DNA from: JAPHTQ01 sp050288165
GTDB taxonomy: Bacteria > Pseudomonadota > Gammaproteobacteria > Thiohalomonadales > Thiohalomonadaceae
Direction of reading: 5' to 3'
Length of the DNA: 64,000 nucleotides
Assembly: GCA_050288165.1 (NCBI GenBank)
Contig: JBNKDG010000004.1
Location: 186,001 to 250,000, forward strand
The translations under genes and the position numbers were made by a program. Below, piece by piece: positions 51,142 through 60,217 of the stretch. Below the pieces are notes generated by a model. The model was not told where the DNA came from. It was given only the letters and a program-made list of their open reading frames with translations, and did not search any database. The number at the start of each line of letters is the position of its first letter. Position 1 is the stretch's first letter.

Positions 51142-53847
51142 ATGATCACCAAACTATTTAGCAGTGTATTTGGCAGTCGAAACGACCGTGCGGTTAAGCG
51201 CATGCGTAAGGCTGTTGAGTCAATTAATGCACTTGAGGCGGGATTTGAATCATTGAGTGATGACGCACTTCGTGCGAAAACCGACGAATTTAAGCAGCGT
51301 TATCAAAGCGGTACAACCCTGGACGAATTATTGCCAGAAGCCTTTGCTGTCGTACGTGAAGCCAGTAAACGTGTCTTTGGTATGCGTCACTATGATGTGC
51401 AGATGATTGGTGGCATGACGTTGCATCAGGGAAAAATTGCCGAGATGCGAACTGGTGAGGGTAAGACCCTCATGGCAACATTGCCTGCATACTTGAATGC
51501 CCTATCTGGTAATGGTGTGCATGTTGTTACAGTGAATGATTATCTGGCACGACGCGATGCTGAATGGATGGGTAAGCTGTATACATTCCTTGGTATGTCT
51601 ACGGGTGTAATAGTCAATGGCATTGGACAGGAAGAGCGGCAGAAGGCATATGCCAGTGATATTGTCTATGGAACCAACAATGAATTCGGTTTCGATTACC
51701 TTCGCGATAACATGGCATTTAGTCTTGAAGAGAAGGCTCAGCGTGAGCTGAATTATGCCATCGTCGACGAGGTAGACTCTATCTTAATCGACGAAGCAAG
51801 AACTCCGCTGATCATCTCCGGTCAGGCAGAGGATAGCTCCAGTCTCTATACCAGTATCAATAAGCTGGTACCACAGCTCAAACGGGTGGAAGAGGAAGAT
51901 GGTCCTGGTGATTACACCGTCGATGAAAAATCAAAACAGGTGTATCTGAGCGAAGAAGGTCATGAACATATTGAAGGTTTTCTATTGCAGGCTGGGTTGT
52001 TAGCTGAAGGAAACTCACTCTATGACGCGGCAAATATTAACCTGATGCACCATGTGAATGCTGCACTGCGCGCACATGTGCTGTTCCAGAAGGATGTGGA
52101 TTACATCGTCAGCAATGGCCAGATTGTAATTGTAGATGAGTTCACCGGCCGTACTATGCCGGGACGACGCTGGTCGGATGGATTGCACCAGGCTATTGAA
52201 GCAAAAGAAGGTGTCTCAATCCAGAACGAAAACCAGACGCTGGCTTCGATTACCTTCCAGAATTATTTCCGTCTGTATAACAAGCTGTCTGGCATGACAG
52301 GTACTGCTGATACCGAAGCCTACGAGTTCCAGCAGATATACAATCTTGAAGTACTGGTTATTCCGACACATCGACCGATGATCAGAAATGATATGGGCGA
52401 TCTGATATACCTGACTGCAAGAGAAAAATTTGACGCTATCGTTGAAGATATAAGAGATTGCAACAAGCGCGAACAACCCGTGTTGGTCGGTACTACATCT
52501 ATCGAAACTTCAGAATATCTTTCTAATCTGTTAAAAAAATCCGGTATAAAGCACGAAGTCCTGAATGCCAAACAGCACGAACGTGAGGCAGAAATCGTGG
52601 CGCAAGCAGGACGTCCAGGTGCAGTGACAATCGCCACTAATATGGCCGGTCGCGGAACGGACATTGTGCTTGGCGGCAATTTTGACGCGGCAATTACTGC
52701 TCTGGACGAATCTGTAAGTGAATCGGTTTTGGAGAATGAAAAAGTTGCATGGAAAGAACGTCACCAGCGTGTGCTGGATGCGGGAGGCCTTCATATTATT
52801 GGTACAGAGCGACATGAGTCGCGTCGCATAGATAATCAGCTTCGTGGTCGTTCAGGTCGTCAGGGCGACCCTGGCTCGAGCAGGTTCTATCTTTCACTGG
52901 AAGATAATTTGATGCGGATATTTGCATCAGAGAGAGTCTCCTCAATTATGCAAAAACTTGGGATGCAGGAAGGTGAAGCGATCGAGCATCCATGGGTTTC
53001 ACGTGCTATTGAGAACGCACAGCGAAAAGTTGAAGGGCATAACTTCGATATCCGAAAAAACCTGCTTGAATATGATGACGTTGCTAATGATCAGAGGAAG
53101 GTTATATATGAGCAACGTTCCGAATTGATGTCGCAGGATGATGTCTCGGAAATGATAGCGGTAATTAGACGTGATGTTATCAACGATGTCATTGATGAGT
53201 ACATTCCCCCGCAGAGTATTGAAGAACAATGGGATGTCTCAGGACTAGAAGCAAGATTAGAGGATGATTTTGCTGCGAAGTTTGATGTCAGAGGTTGGCT
53301 TGAACGTGATACGAATCTGCACGAAGAGTTGCTGCGTGAAAAAATCATCGATGAGATGGTGCAGCAATACTCTGCAAAAGAGCAACAGGCGGGAAATCAT
53401 GTTCTGCGTCATTTTGAAAAGGCAATAATGTTACAGGTGCTTGACACCTTGTGGAAAGAACACCTGGCAGCAATGGATTACCTGCGGCAAGGTATTCACC
53501 TGCGTGGATATGCTCAGAAGAACCCCAAGCAGGAGTATAAGCGAGAGGCTTTTGAGCTCTTCACCCAATTACTTGAGCGCATTAAGTATGACGTAATTAA
53601 AATAGTATCGCGTGTTGAGGTGAAAGCAGAAGAAGACGTCCAGGCTGTTGAGCAGCAACGTCGTGAAGCTAGTGACGTGAAATACGAGCATAGCGAATTT
53701 AATACTTTCACTAACGAGGACGAAGAAAATACTGCGGCTGATACCGAACAGCCATATGTGCGCGATGGCAGGAAAATCGGTCGTAATGAACCTTGCCCAT
53801 GCGGATCGGGTAAGAAGTATAAGCAGTGTCACGGTAAAGTTGCCTGA
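51142..53847 (+). CDS. secA: Preprotein translocase ATPase SecA
   Basis: A 901-residue motor that drives proteins through SecYEG. Walker A is EMRTGEGKTLMATL, the DEAD-type box is IVDEVDSILIDEARTPL, and the helicase half holds TNMAGRGTDIVLGGNF. The C-terminal zinc tail PCPCGSGKKYKQCHGK for SecB and lipid binding is intact. Length matches E. coli (901). No secM precedes it. Base composition is clearly lower in G+C than the mur cluster (27 of 60 in the line at 52441). Confidence 0.98.
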   Translation: MITKLFSSVFGSRNDRAVKRMRKAVESINALEAGFESLSDDALRAKTDEFKQRYQSGTTLDELLPEAFAVVREASKRVFGMRHYDVQMIGGMTLHQGKIAEMRTGEGKTLMATLPAYLNALSGNGVHVVTVNDYLARRDAEWMGKLYTFLGMSTGVIVNGIGQEERQKAYASDIVYGTNNEFGFDYLRDNMAFSLEEKAQRELNYAIVDEVDSILIDEARTPLIISGQAEDSSSLYTSINKLVPQLKRVEEEDGPGDYTVDEKSKQVYLSEEGHEHIEGFLLQAGLLAEGNSLYDAANINLMHHVNAALRAHVLFQKDVDYIVSNGQIVIVDEFTGRTMPGRRWSDGLHQAIEAKEGVSIQNENQTLASITFQNYFRLYNKLSGMTGTADTEAYEFQQIYNLEVLVIPTHRPMIRNDMGDLIYLTAREKFDAIVEDIRDCNKREQPVLVGTTSIETSEYLSNLLKKSGIKHEVLNAKQHEREAEIVAQAGRPGAVTIATNMAGRGTDIVLGGNFDAAITALDESVSESVLENEKVAWKERHQRVLDAGGLHIIGTERHESRRIDNQLRGRSGRQGDPGSSRFYLSLEDNLMRIFASERVSSIMQKLGMQEGEAIEHPWVSRAIENAQRKVEGHNFDIRKNLLEYDDVANDQRKVIYEQRSELMSQDDVSEMIAVIRRDVINDVIDEYIPPQSIEEQWDVSGLEARLEDDFAAKFDVRGWLERDTNLHEELLREKIIDEMVQQYSAKEQQAGNHVLRHFEKAIMLQVLDTLWKEHLAAMDYLRQGIHLRGYAQKNPKQEYKREAFELFTQLLERIKYDVIKIVSRVEVKAEEDVQAVEQQRREASDVKYEHSEFNTFTNEDEENTAADTEQPYVRDGRKIGRNEPCPCGSGKKYKQCHGKVA

Positions 53848-53862
53848 TATCTAGAGGTATAT

Positions 53863-55077
53863 ATGGCTGTTTCGTACAACGGGTTACCTGATCTGAAACC
53901 TGTAGCTGGGATTCGTATCTCTGTAGCGAGCGCAGGAATTAAAAAGCCAGGAAGAAATGATGTAACGCTATTTGAGATGGCAGAGTCATCAACCGTGGCT
54001 GCTACGTTTACACGTAATGTTTTCTGTGCGGCGCCTGTTGTTGTGGCCAGGTCACATCTCTCTGACTGTAAACCAAGATACCTGCTGATCAATACTGGGA
54101 ATGCGAATGCCGGGACAGGAAAGACAGGTTATGAGAATGCTGAGAAGAGCTGTCAGTATGTTTCTGATCTGACTGGCTGTGATAAAAGTGAAGTCATGCC
54201 GTTTTCGACAGGTGTCATTGGTGAGCAGCTTCCTGTTGAGCGTATCCAGGCGGTCATTCCAGAGCTAGTGTCCGGACTGAACGAAGATGGGTGGTCAGAT
54301 GCAGCAACGGCCATACTTACTACTGATACAGTACCTAAGGGGAGTAGTACAGTAGTTTCACTATCTGGTGGGGACGTTACCATCACTGGTATCGCAAAAG
54401 GCTCCGGTATGATCCGCCCAGATATGGCAACGATGCTCTCATTTATAGCGACAGATGCTGTGATTTCTGATGATGTCATTGCACCAATACTACGTGAGGC
54501 GGTTGGTTACTCATTCAATCGGATTACAGTTGATGGTGATACGTCGACTAACGATTCGTGCGTATTGATGGCCAGTGGTAAATCTGGCGTAAATATCAAT
54601 GCTATAGATGCCGACCTGGAAGTCTTCAAGGAAGCGTTGACAAGTTTGCTAATAGAGCTTGCGCAGAAAATTGTTAAAGATGGTGAGGGCGCAACAAAAT
54701 TTGTCACCATCGTCGTCAATAATGGTTCAACTCTCGCAGAGTGTGAAGATGTGGCTTACACAATTGCACACTCTCCACTGGTAAAGACAGCACTTTTTGC
54801 CTCTGATCCTAATTGGGGTCGTATCCTGGCAGCTGTCGGACGATCCGGTGTGAGTGATCTTGAACTCGACGCTCTCGATATCTATTTGGGGGATGTGTGT
54901 ATTGTCAGAGCTGGTGAGCCAGCTTCTGACTATACAGAAGAACGGGGTAGAGCTGCTATGTCACCTGCTGAAATCACTATTCGTGTAGAGCTTGGGCGAG
55001 GCTCCTATGCAGCAACTATCTGGACCTGTGATTTCTCATATGAGTATGTCAAGATTAATGCAGAGTACAGGACTTAA
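53863..55077 (+). CDS. argJ: Bifunctional glutamate N-acetyltransferase/amino-acid acetyltransferase
   Basis: A 404-residue ornithine acetyltransferase that recycles the acetyl group in arginine synthesis and may also use acetyl-CoA. The self-cleavage site is at the threonine of KGSGMIRPDMATML, splitting alpha and beta chains; the NTGNANAGTG and DGDTSTNDSCVLMA blocks are present. AGAGGT lies before the ATG. Follows secA by 15 bases, the same order as in Pseudomonas. Confidence 0.96.
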   Translation: MAVSYNGLPDLKPVAGIRISVASAGIKKPGRNDVTLFEMAESSTVAATFTRNVFCAAPVVVARSHLSDCKPRYLLINTGNANAGTGKTGYENAEKSCQYVSDLTGCDKSEVMPFSTGVIGEQLPVERIQAVIPELVSGLNEDGWSDAATAILTTDTVPKGSSTVVSLSGGDVTITGIAKGSGMIRPDMATMLSFIATDAVISDDVIAPILREAVGYSFNRITVDGDTSTNDSCVLMASGKSGVNINAIDADLEVFKEALTSLLIELAQKIVKDGEGATKFVTIVVNNGSTLAECEDVAYTIAHSPLVKTALFASDPNWGRILAAVGRSGVSDLELDALDIYLGDVCIVRAGEPASDYTEERGRAAMSPAEITIRVELGRGSYAATIWTCDFSYEYVKINAEYRT

Positions 55078-55113
55078 GTCAGGAAACATAACAGTCAAAA
55101 TGGTCAGGCTGAA

Positions 55114-56067
55114 ATGCGTTTACATGTCGCCGCCGCGGTTATTGTTGATACCAATAAACATATACTGTTAGCAAGAAGGCCAATTCACCTGCATCAAGGA
55201 GGTTTGTGGGAGTTCCCTGGCGGAAAGGTTGAAAGTGGTGAGACCGCCGCCCAAGCCCTTGTTCGTGAATTGAACGAGGAACTAGGGATTGATGTAACAG
55301 AATACAGACCATTAATCCAGTTCCCCTTTGATTACCCTGAGCATTCCGTGTTACTCGATGTCTGGCTTGTAACGGCCTATTTGGGTGAACCAGAAGGAAG
55401 AGAGGGCCAGAAGATTAAGTTGGTACCACTTGAAAAATTGCACGAATATGAAATGCCAGCAGCAAATATTCCGATATTAAAAGCCCTTGTCCTTCCTGAT
55501 ACATATTTAATTACGCCAGAACCAGGGATTACGGAAAAGGACTGGACGCTATTCCTCCTGCAACTGAAAAAATCCGTGTTGTTTGGTGGCATCAAGCTGG
55601 TTCAGTTTCGCGCTAAGAATCTTTGCAACCATGACTATATGGTACTTGGAAAAAGAGTAGTTGATCTTTGCCACAAGCTGGATTGCAAAGTGCTCTATAA
55701 TGCCAATAGCGCAGAACAAAGATATCATGATGCAGATGGTTTACATGTGTCGTCGGCCGGACTGATGTCTATGATTACGCGAAATGTGCCAGAGCATAAA
55801 TTTCTTGCAGCATCATGCCATAATGCGGATGAACTGAAGCATGCGGCAGAATTGGGATGTGATTTCGCCGTTCTAAGCCCAGTACAGCACACACAGTCTC
55901 ACCCGGATACAATCCATCTTGGGTGGAAAGCATTTCGTGATATTTGTGGTGAGGTTACCATCCCGGTATTCGCACTTGGGGGATTGGATACCAATGATAT
56001 GGATGTGGCCTGGCGGCATGGCGCACAGGGGATTTCCGGTATAAGTGGCTTATGGAAAACCATTTAA
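55114..56067 (+). CDS. Nudix hydrolase fused to a ThiE-like domain (MutT type)
   Basis: A 317-residue two-domain protein. The N-terminal half is a MutT-type Nudix hydrolase with an intact Nudix box (GGKVESGETAAQALVRELNE and ELGI). Residues about 130-317 form a TIM barrel like thiamine phosphate synthase (VQFRAKN, GLHVSSAGL, FAVLSPVQHT, VFALGGL). The ThiE half has N-A-N-S where active enzymes have an N-D metal site, so its catalysis is doubtful. This fusion beside argJ and secA is common in Gammaproteobacteria; the MutT part should clear 8-oxo-dGTP. Confidence 0.9.
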   Translation: MRLHVAAAVIVDTNKHILLARRPIHLHQGGLWEFPGGKVESGETAAQALVRELNEELGIDVTEYRPLIQFPFDYPEHSVLLDVWLVTAYLGEPEGREGQKIKLVPLEKLHEYEMPAANIPILKALVLPDTYLITPEPGITEKDWTLFLLQLKKSVLFGGIKLVQFRAKNLCNHDYMVLGKRVVDLCHKLDCKVLYNANSAEQRYHDADGLHVSSAGLMSMITRNVPEHKFLAASCHNADELKHAAELGCDFAVLSPVQHTQSHPDTIHLGWKAFRDICGEVTIPVFALGGLDTNDMDVAWRHGAQGISGISGLWKTI

Positions 56068-56519
56068 TGGCTAATATGTTTAAGATATATATTCTCACAA
56101 TTATTGCGAGTATTGCTATTTCTGCATGCAGCGGACATGAGGAATCTTTTCATGAACTTGGTTCGGCAAAGGGCTGTGATGCAGCAGAAACCACATGTGC
56201 ACTTAGCGGTAAGGATTTCAATATCAAGCTGAAGCTTGGTCCTAATGTCGCACCATTAAAGAATTTTCCAGTAGAGCTGACTATCACTAATAGCGATGAG
56301 GCATTGGCTTCAGAGAATGTAATTATTGATTTCCAGATGACCGGTATGGAAATGGGTCTTAATCGCTACAAACTTAGCAATAGCGGTAATATATGGAATG
56401 GTGTTGTAACTTTACCTGTATGCGTGGCGTCAAGAATGGATTGGATAGCTATTGTGGAATTCACTGCTCAGGACCGTCGGTATCGTGCAGTGTTTCCATT
56501 TCATACAGATCGGAGTTAG
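56067..56519 (+). CDS. Small lipoprotein of unknown function
   Basis: A 150-residue protein with a short basic/hydrophobic signal and a plausible lipobox ISAC (Cys about 21). The mature part looks like one beta-sandwich (FPVELTITNSD, then VIIDFQMTGMEMGLNRYKL), similar in style to YtkA/FixH-like domains, but I do not recognise it surely. The ATG at 56067 overlaps the Nudix stop (TAATG); an ATG at 56052 is in frame as well. Its last 59 bases overlap the convergent yacG. Confidence 0.65.
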   Translation: MANMFKIYILTIIASIAISACSGHEESFHELGSAKGCDAAETTCALSGKDFNIKLKLGPNVAPLKNFPVELTITNSDEALASENVIIDFQMTGMEMGLNRYKLSNSGNIWNGVVTLPVCVASRMDWIAIVEFTAQDRRYRAVFPFHTDRS

Positions 56520-56700
56520 TGGCAAATTCCTCGTCACTAGCAGTCACAATCGGCTCGTGAATGCAGTGTTTTTCAGTAGCCCAATCTCCAAAATCTATGG
56601 TCTTGCATCGTTGACTACAGAATGGTCTCCACGGATTATCTGACCATGTTGTTAATTTATGGCATTGGGGGCACTTGATGTTATTGGTCACAAGCGACAC
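56461..56700 (-). CDS. yacG: DNA gyrase inhibitor YacG
   Basis: A 79-residue zinc protein. The zinc site is C10, C13, C28, C32 in CPQCHK...FCSQRCK, followed by IDFGDWATEKHCI, which is the family pattern. The tail is acidic and flexible. E. coli YacG (65 residues) binds GyrB and inhibits gyrase. Its start overlaps the zapD stop by 13 bases; the 3' end overlaps the convergent lipoprotein gene. Confidence 0.92.
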   Translation of the reverse strand: MSLVTNNIKCPQCHKLTTWSDNPWRPFCSQRCKTIDFGDWATEKHCIHEPIVTASDEEFATNSDLYEMETLHDTDGPEQ

Positions 56701-57455
56701 AGTGCCAGCTGAAATGTAACGTCATAATTAACACCCCTAGGTTTTCCTGTATCAGATGGTTCAAGAAATCTGATAGTGAAGCAGTGCCTTCCTCCACTTA
56801 TCTCAGTAAAGCAAGTAGCCGAGTCTGGCAACCTAACTCGTATCATCTGAAATGGTGTATCTTTCTCAAGCTGCTCGGTATGGTTGCCAGTAATTGCATC
56901 CTTTTCAACAAATTCAGCGCTCCCACGTACCATCTTGAGCAGTAGTTCAATCGTCTGCCGTATAGGATCCATGGTGGCGTACCAGCGCTTTTGATCAGTG
57001 TGTCTATCTTTAAAGTCTTGATGTAACCAGTAATTAAACCTGGGAAGATCAAAATCACATGTTCCACCTGGGATGGTGCTGCGTTGGCGGATAATAGCAA
57101 GCAGCTCATCTATCTTTAATTCATGTCCTGGTGTGGAAGTCATTCCATGAATGTTATCAATAAGGTGTTCTAATGCGCGGAGAATAGACCCAAGTCGCTC
57201 CTGGTCAACACCCGGATATTGCATTAATAAACCCAAGCTCTCGGTTGAGCGCTCCAGTTCTTTTAGCAATTCAGTTTTTATATCTCCACGAGCGAATAGT
57301 TCCAGGATGTCAAGTAGGGTCATGATGAATAGTCGGCTCGACCAGTGGTCATCTTTTGCTAACAGGTATGTTGCCTGACGGAACAGGTGCTCTAGACGCA
57401 TCATTACCCTAATGCGTTCATTAAGTGGGTGTTCATAGACAGTATAGTCTTGCAT
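56688..57455 (-). CDS. zapD: Cell division protein ZapD
   Basis: A 255-residue all-helical FtsZ bundler (YacF). The N-terminal YEHPLNERIRVMMRLEHLF and RLFIMTLLDILELFARGDIK segments are typical. ZapD binds the FtsZ C-terminal tail. The ATG at 57455 (MQDYTVYEHPL) matches the E. coli start. Located between coaE and yacG as in E. coli and Pseudomonas. Confidence 0.93.
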   Translation of the reverse strand: MQDYTVYEHPLNERIRVMMRLEHLFRQATYLLAKDDHWSSRLFIMTLLDILELFARGDIKTELLKELERSTESLGLLMQYPGVDQERLGSILRALEHLIDNIHGMTSTPGHELKIDELLAIIRQRSTIPGGTCDFDLPRFNYWLHQDFKDRHTDQKRWYATMDPIRQTIELLLKMVRGSAEFVEKDAITGNHTEQLEKDTPFQMIRVRLPDSATCFTEISGGRHCFTIRFLEPSDTGKPRGVNYDVTFQLALCRL

Positions 57456-57466
57456 GGAATTACACG

Positions 57467-58072
57467 TCACAAGTGGCTCTGTGAACTTAGCTGCGTATAG
57501 TATAAATGCAGTTTCTCGATCTGAATACGTAGTTCAGTTGCGTCAAGACGGTTATCGAGAATGTCATCCGCCATAGCAATACGCTCATTCCTTGAGATTT
57601 GTGTGGCCATAATGCGCTTTACTTCATCAATATCGACAGTATCGCGCTCTGCGGTACGCTGTAATTGTTCTGCTTCAGTACAGTCAACAACCAGAATTCT
57701 ATCTACATCACTGTGCCAATTTTTCTCAAATAACAATGGAATAACGATGATGATATATGGTGATCTAGTTGATTCGATCTCTGCGGACAATAACCTTCGA
57801 ATCTCTGGATGGGTAATAGATTCCAGTTTACGAAGTTTAGCTACATCATTAAAAACGATTTGTCGAAGCTTGTGTCGATTCAGTGTCCCATCTTGTTGCA
57901 GTACATCATGACCGAATTCTTGGGCAATTTGACTCAAACATTTACTACCAGCGGAAACTACTTTTCTGGCAAGAATATCAGTGTCAATGACTGGGACACC
58001 TAGCGAATTGAATATGTTGCATGCAGTTGATTTGCCGCAACCAATGCCACCTGTCATACCAATCTTAAGCAT
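57467..58072 (-). CDS. coaE: Dephospho-CoA kinase
   Basis: A 201-residue P-loop kinase for the last step of coenzyme A synthesis. Walker A MTGGIGCGKSTACNIF and VPVIDTDILARKVV near the start; VIPLLFEK and DCTEAEQLQR further on. The ATG at 58072 gives the E. coli size (206); the open frame upstream lies in pilD. Confidence 0.95.
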   Translation of the reverse strand: MLKIGMTGGIGCGKSTACNIFNSLGVPVIDTDILARKVVSAGSKCLSQIAQEFGHDVLQQDGTLNRHKLRQIVFNDVAKLRKLESITHPEIRRLLSAEIESTRSPYIIIVIPLLFEKNWHSDVDRILVVDCTEAEQLQRTAERDTVDIDEVKRIMATQISRNERIAMADDILDNRLDATELRIQIEKLHLYYTQLSSQSHL

Positions 58073-58076
58073 GGGC

Positions 58077-58952
58077 CTAGTGAGTAATAAAACCCAAGTA
58101 GGCATTATTGATTTCGCTACCCCAAAGCAGAGCAATCCAACCAGCGATGGCAAGGTAAGGGCCAAATGGAATAGGAAGTTGACGATCACGTCCCAGCAGC
58201 AGAATCATTAATAGTCCGATAACAGTGCCCACTAGTGATGAAAGCAGAATGATCATGGGGAGCGCTTGCCAGCCAAGCCAGGCACCAAACAGAGCAAGAA
58301 GTTTGAAGTCTCCATAACCCATACCTTCCTTCCCTGTCAGCAACTTAAACAACTTGTATACAGACCAGAGTGAAAGGTAGCCGGCCATCGCACCAATCAA
58401 GGCAGACTGCATATCAGTGAAGGTCCCAAATATGCTGAGACCAAGGCCAACCCACATAACTGGTAATGTAATGTCATCTGGAAGTAATTGATGATCAATG
58501 TCGATAAACGAAAGTGATATCAATGACCATGTTAGTAGTAGAGCAAACAACGTTTGCCACTCAAAACCAAACTTCCATGCAACAACTCCACTTAGGAGCG
58601 CTGTGAGAAGTTCAACTGCCGGATAGCGGGGAGAGATTGGGGTTTTGCAATGCTTGCAGCGGCCACGTAAAAACAGGTAGCTAATAACCGGAATATTCTC
58701 AATCGCCGATATTTGATGGTTGCAATTCGGGCAGAGTGAGCGTGGTAGGATTAGATTGAATGGCGCATGAGCAGCTACTGCATTATTCTCGAGCAAGTCA
58801 TTGCACTGTGCTACCCAGTCACGTTTTAACATGACGGGTAGACGCAGAATCACAACGTTTAGGAAGCTACCTACGATAAGACCAAGTACGACTATATAAG
58901 CTGTAAATAGGTAAGGTTGACTCAGGAAAAGGTCTTGGATTGAGTTTGTCAC
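58077..58952 (-). CDS. pilD: Prepilin leader peptidase/N-methyltransferase
   Basis: A 291-residue membrane aspartic protease that trims and methylates type IV prepilins and type II secretion pseudopilins. The cytoplasmic zinc knuckle has C74, C77, C99 and C102. Catalytic aspartates lie in FIDIDHQLLPDDITLP and the GYGDFKLLA motif. Seven or eight membrane helices. Follows pilC by six bases. Confidence 0.96.
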   Translation of the reverse strand: MTNSIQDLFLSQPYLFTAYIVVLGLIVGSFLNVVILRLPVMLKRDWVAQCNDLLENNAVAAHAPFNLILPRSLCPNCNHQISAIENIPVISYLFLRGRCKHCKTPISPRYPAVELLTALLSGVVAWKFGFEWQTLFALLLTWSLISLSFIDIDHQLLPDDITLPVMWVGLGLSIFGTFTDMQSALIGAMAGYLSLWSVYKLFKLLTGKEGMGYGDFKLLALFGAWLGWQALPMIILLSSLVGTVIGLLMILLLGRDRQLPIPFGPYLAIAGWIALLWGSEINNAYLGFITH

Positions 58953-58958
58953 TTTGTG

Positions 58959-60209
58959 TTAACCAATTACAGACCCCATTTTGAATATTGGTAAATACAT
59001 CGCAATAACCAAACCACCTACAAGTACACCCAGAACGGCCATGATTAGTGGTTCAAGCAGGCTGCTCAAGCCATCGACAGCATCATCAACCTCTTGCTCG
59101 TAAAAATCGGCGACCTTACCAAGCATGTGGTCTAGTGAACCTGCCTCTTCACCGATAGATGACATTTGTACTACCATATTCGGGAAAATATTTGTCTGTT
59201 CCATGGCGGCTGTTATGGATGTGCCTGTAGAAACATCTCCACGCATCTGCAGTACAGCAACACGGTACTTCGCATTACCAACCGCACCAGCAACTGACTC
59301 AAGCGCTTCCACTAACGGGACACCCGCAGCAAACATGGTCGATAGTGTTCGTGCGAAACGAGCAATAGCTGCTTTGTTTAAGATGTTTCCAACTATTGGT
59401 ATGGTAAGAGAAAAGCGCTCTAAATTATCGCTAAATGTTTTTGAGCGTTGTTTTGCCTGTACAAAGATATATGCGAAGAGTCCAAGTCCACCAAATACGA
59501 AATACCAGTATTCCTGAAAGAACTCGGAGAGCTGAATGACTAGGAGGGTTAGTGCCGGGAGATCCGCACCAAAACCGGAAAAAAGCTCCTTAAATTGTGG
59601 AATGACAAATATTAACAAGATTGCTGTAATGACTAATGCCACAATTATTACTGCTGTTGGATAGAAAAGTGCTTTCTTTACTTTTGATTTTATTGCCTCT
59701 GTCTTTTCCTTGTATGTGGCTATTTTGTCCAGCAGGTTTTCCAGGATACCTGCTTGCTCACCAGCGTTTACCAGGTTACACATTAGGTCATCGAAATATT
59801 TTGGCTGGTGGCGGAATGCATCCGCAAGAGTGCTGCCGCCTTCAACGTCGTTTTTCACTGCATTAATGAGATTGCGAAGATTGGGATTCTCGGCACCTTT
59901 TGCCATAATTTCAAAAGACTGTACTAATGGGACACCCGACGACATCATGGTTGCCAGTTGCCGTGACATAATGGCAATGTCTCGAGGTTGAATCTTCTTG
60001 CCTCTTGGACCGCTACTAGCAAAAAGTTCCTTTGCCTTTCTTTTGACCTTCGTGGGATTAACGCCCTGCCGGCGCAAATCGGCTTTTGCCAGGACCATGT
60101 TATTGGCCAGGATCTCACCTTTCTTCTTTACACCTTTTCTGTCGGTACCTTCCCATACGAAGGTGTCCATTTTGATCGGTTTTGCCTTTGTCTTAGCCGC
60201 TTGTGCCAT
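58959..60209 (-). CDS. pilC: Type IV pilus inner-membrane platform protein PilC
   Basis: A 416-residue protein with two T2SSF repeats (about 80-205 and 282-405), each holding GVPLV...E and a cytoplasmic helical bundle (SGVPLVQSFEIMAKG; AGVPLVEALESVAG), and three membrane segments. It couples PilB/PilT motion to pilus assembly. Follows pilB by eight bases. Confidence 0.96.
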   Translation of the reverse strand: MAQAAKTKAKPIKMDTFVWEGTDRKGVKKKGEILANNMVLAKADLRRQGVNPTKVKRKAKELFASSGPRGKKIQPRDIAIMSRQLATMMSSGVPLVQSFEIMAKGAENPNLRNLINAVKNDVEGGSTLADAFRHQPKYFDDLMCNLVNAGEQAGILENLLDKIATYKEKTEAIKSKVKKALFYPTAVIIVALVITAILLIFVIPQFKELFSGFGADLPALTLLVIQLSEFFQEYWYFVFGGLGLFAYIFVQAKQRSKTFSDNLERFSLTIPIVGNILNKAAIARFARTLSTMFAAGVPLVEALESVAGAVGNAKYRVAVLQMRGDVSTGTSITAAMEQTNIFPNMVVQMSSIGEEAGSLDHMLGKVADFYEQEVDDAVDGLSSLLEPLIMAVLGVLVGGLVIAMYLPIFKMGSVIG

Positions 60210-60217
60210 AACGTTGC

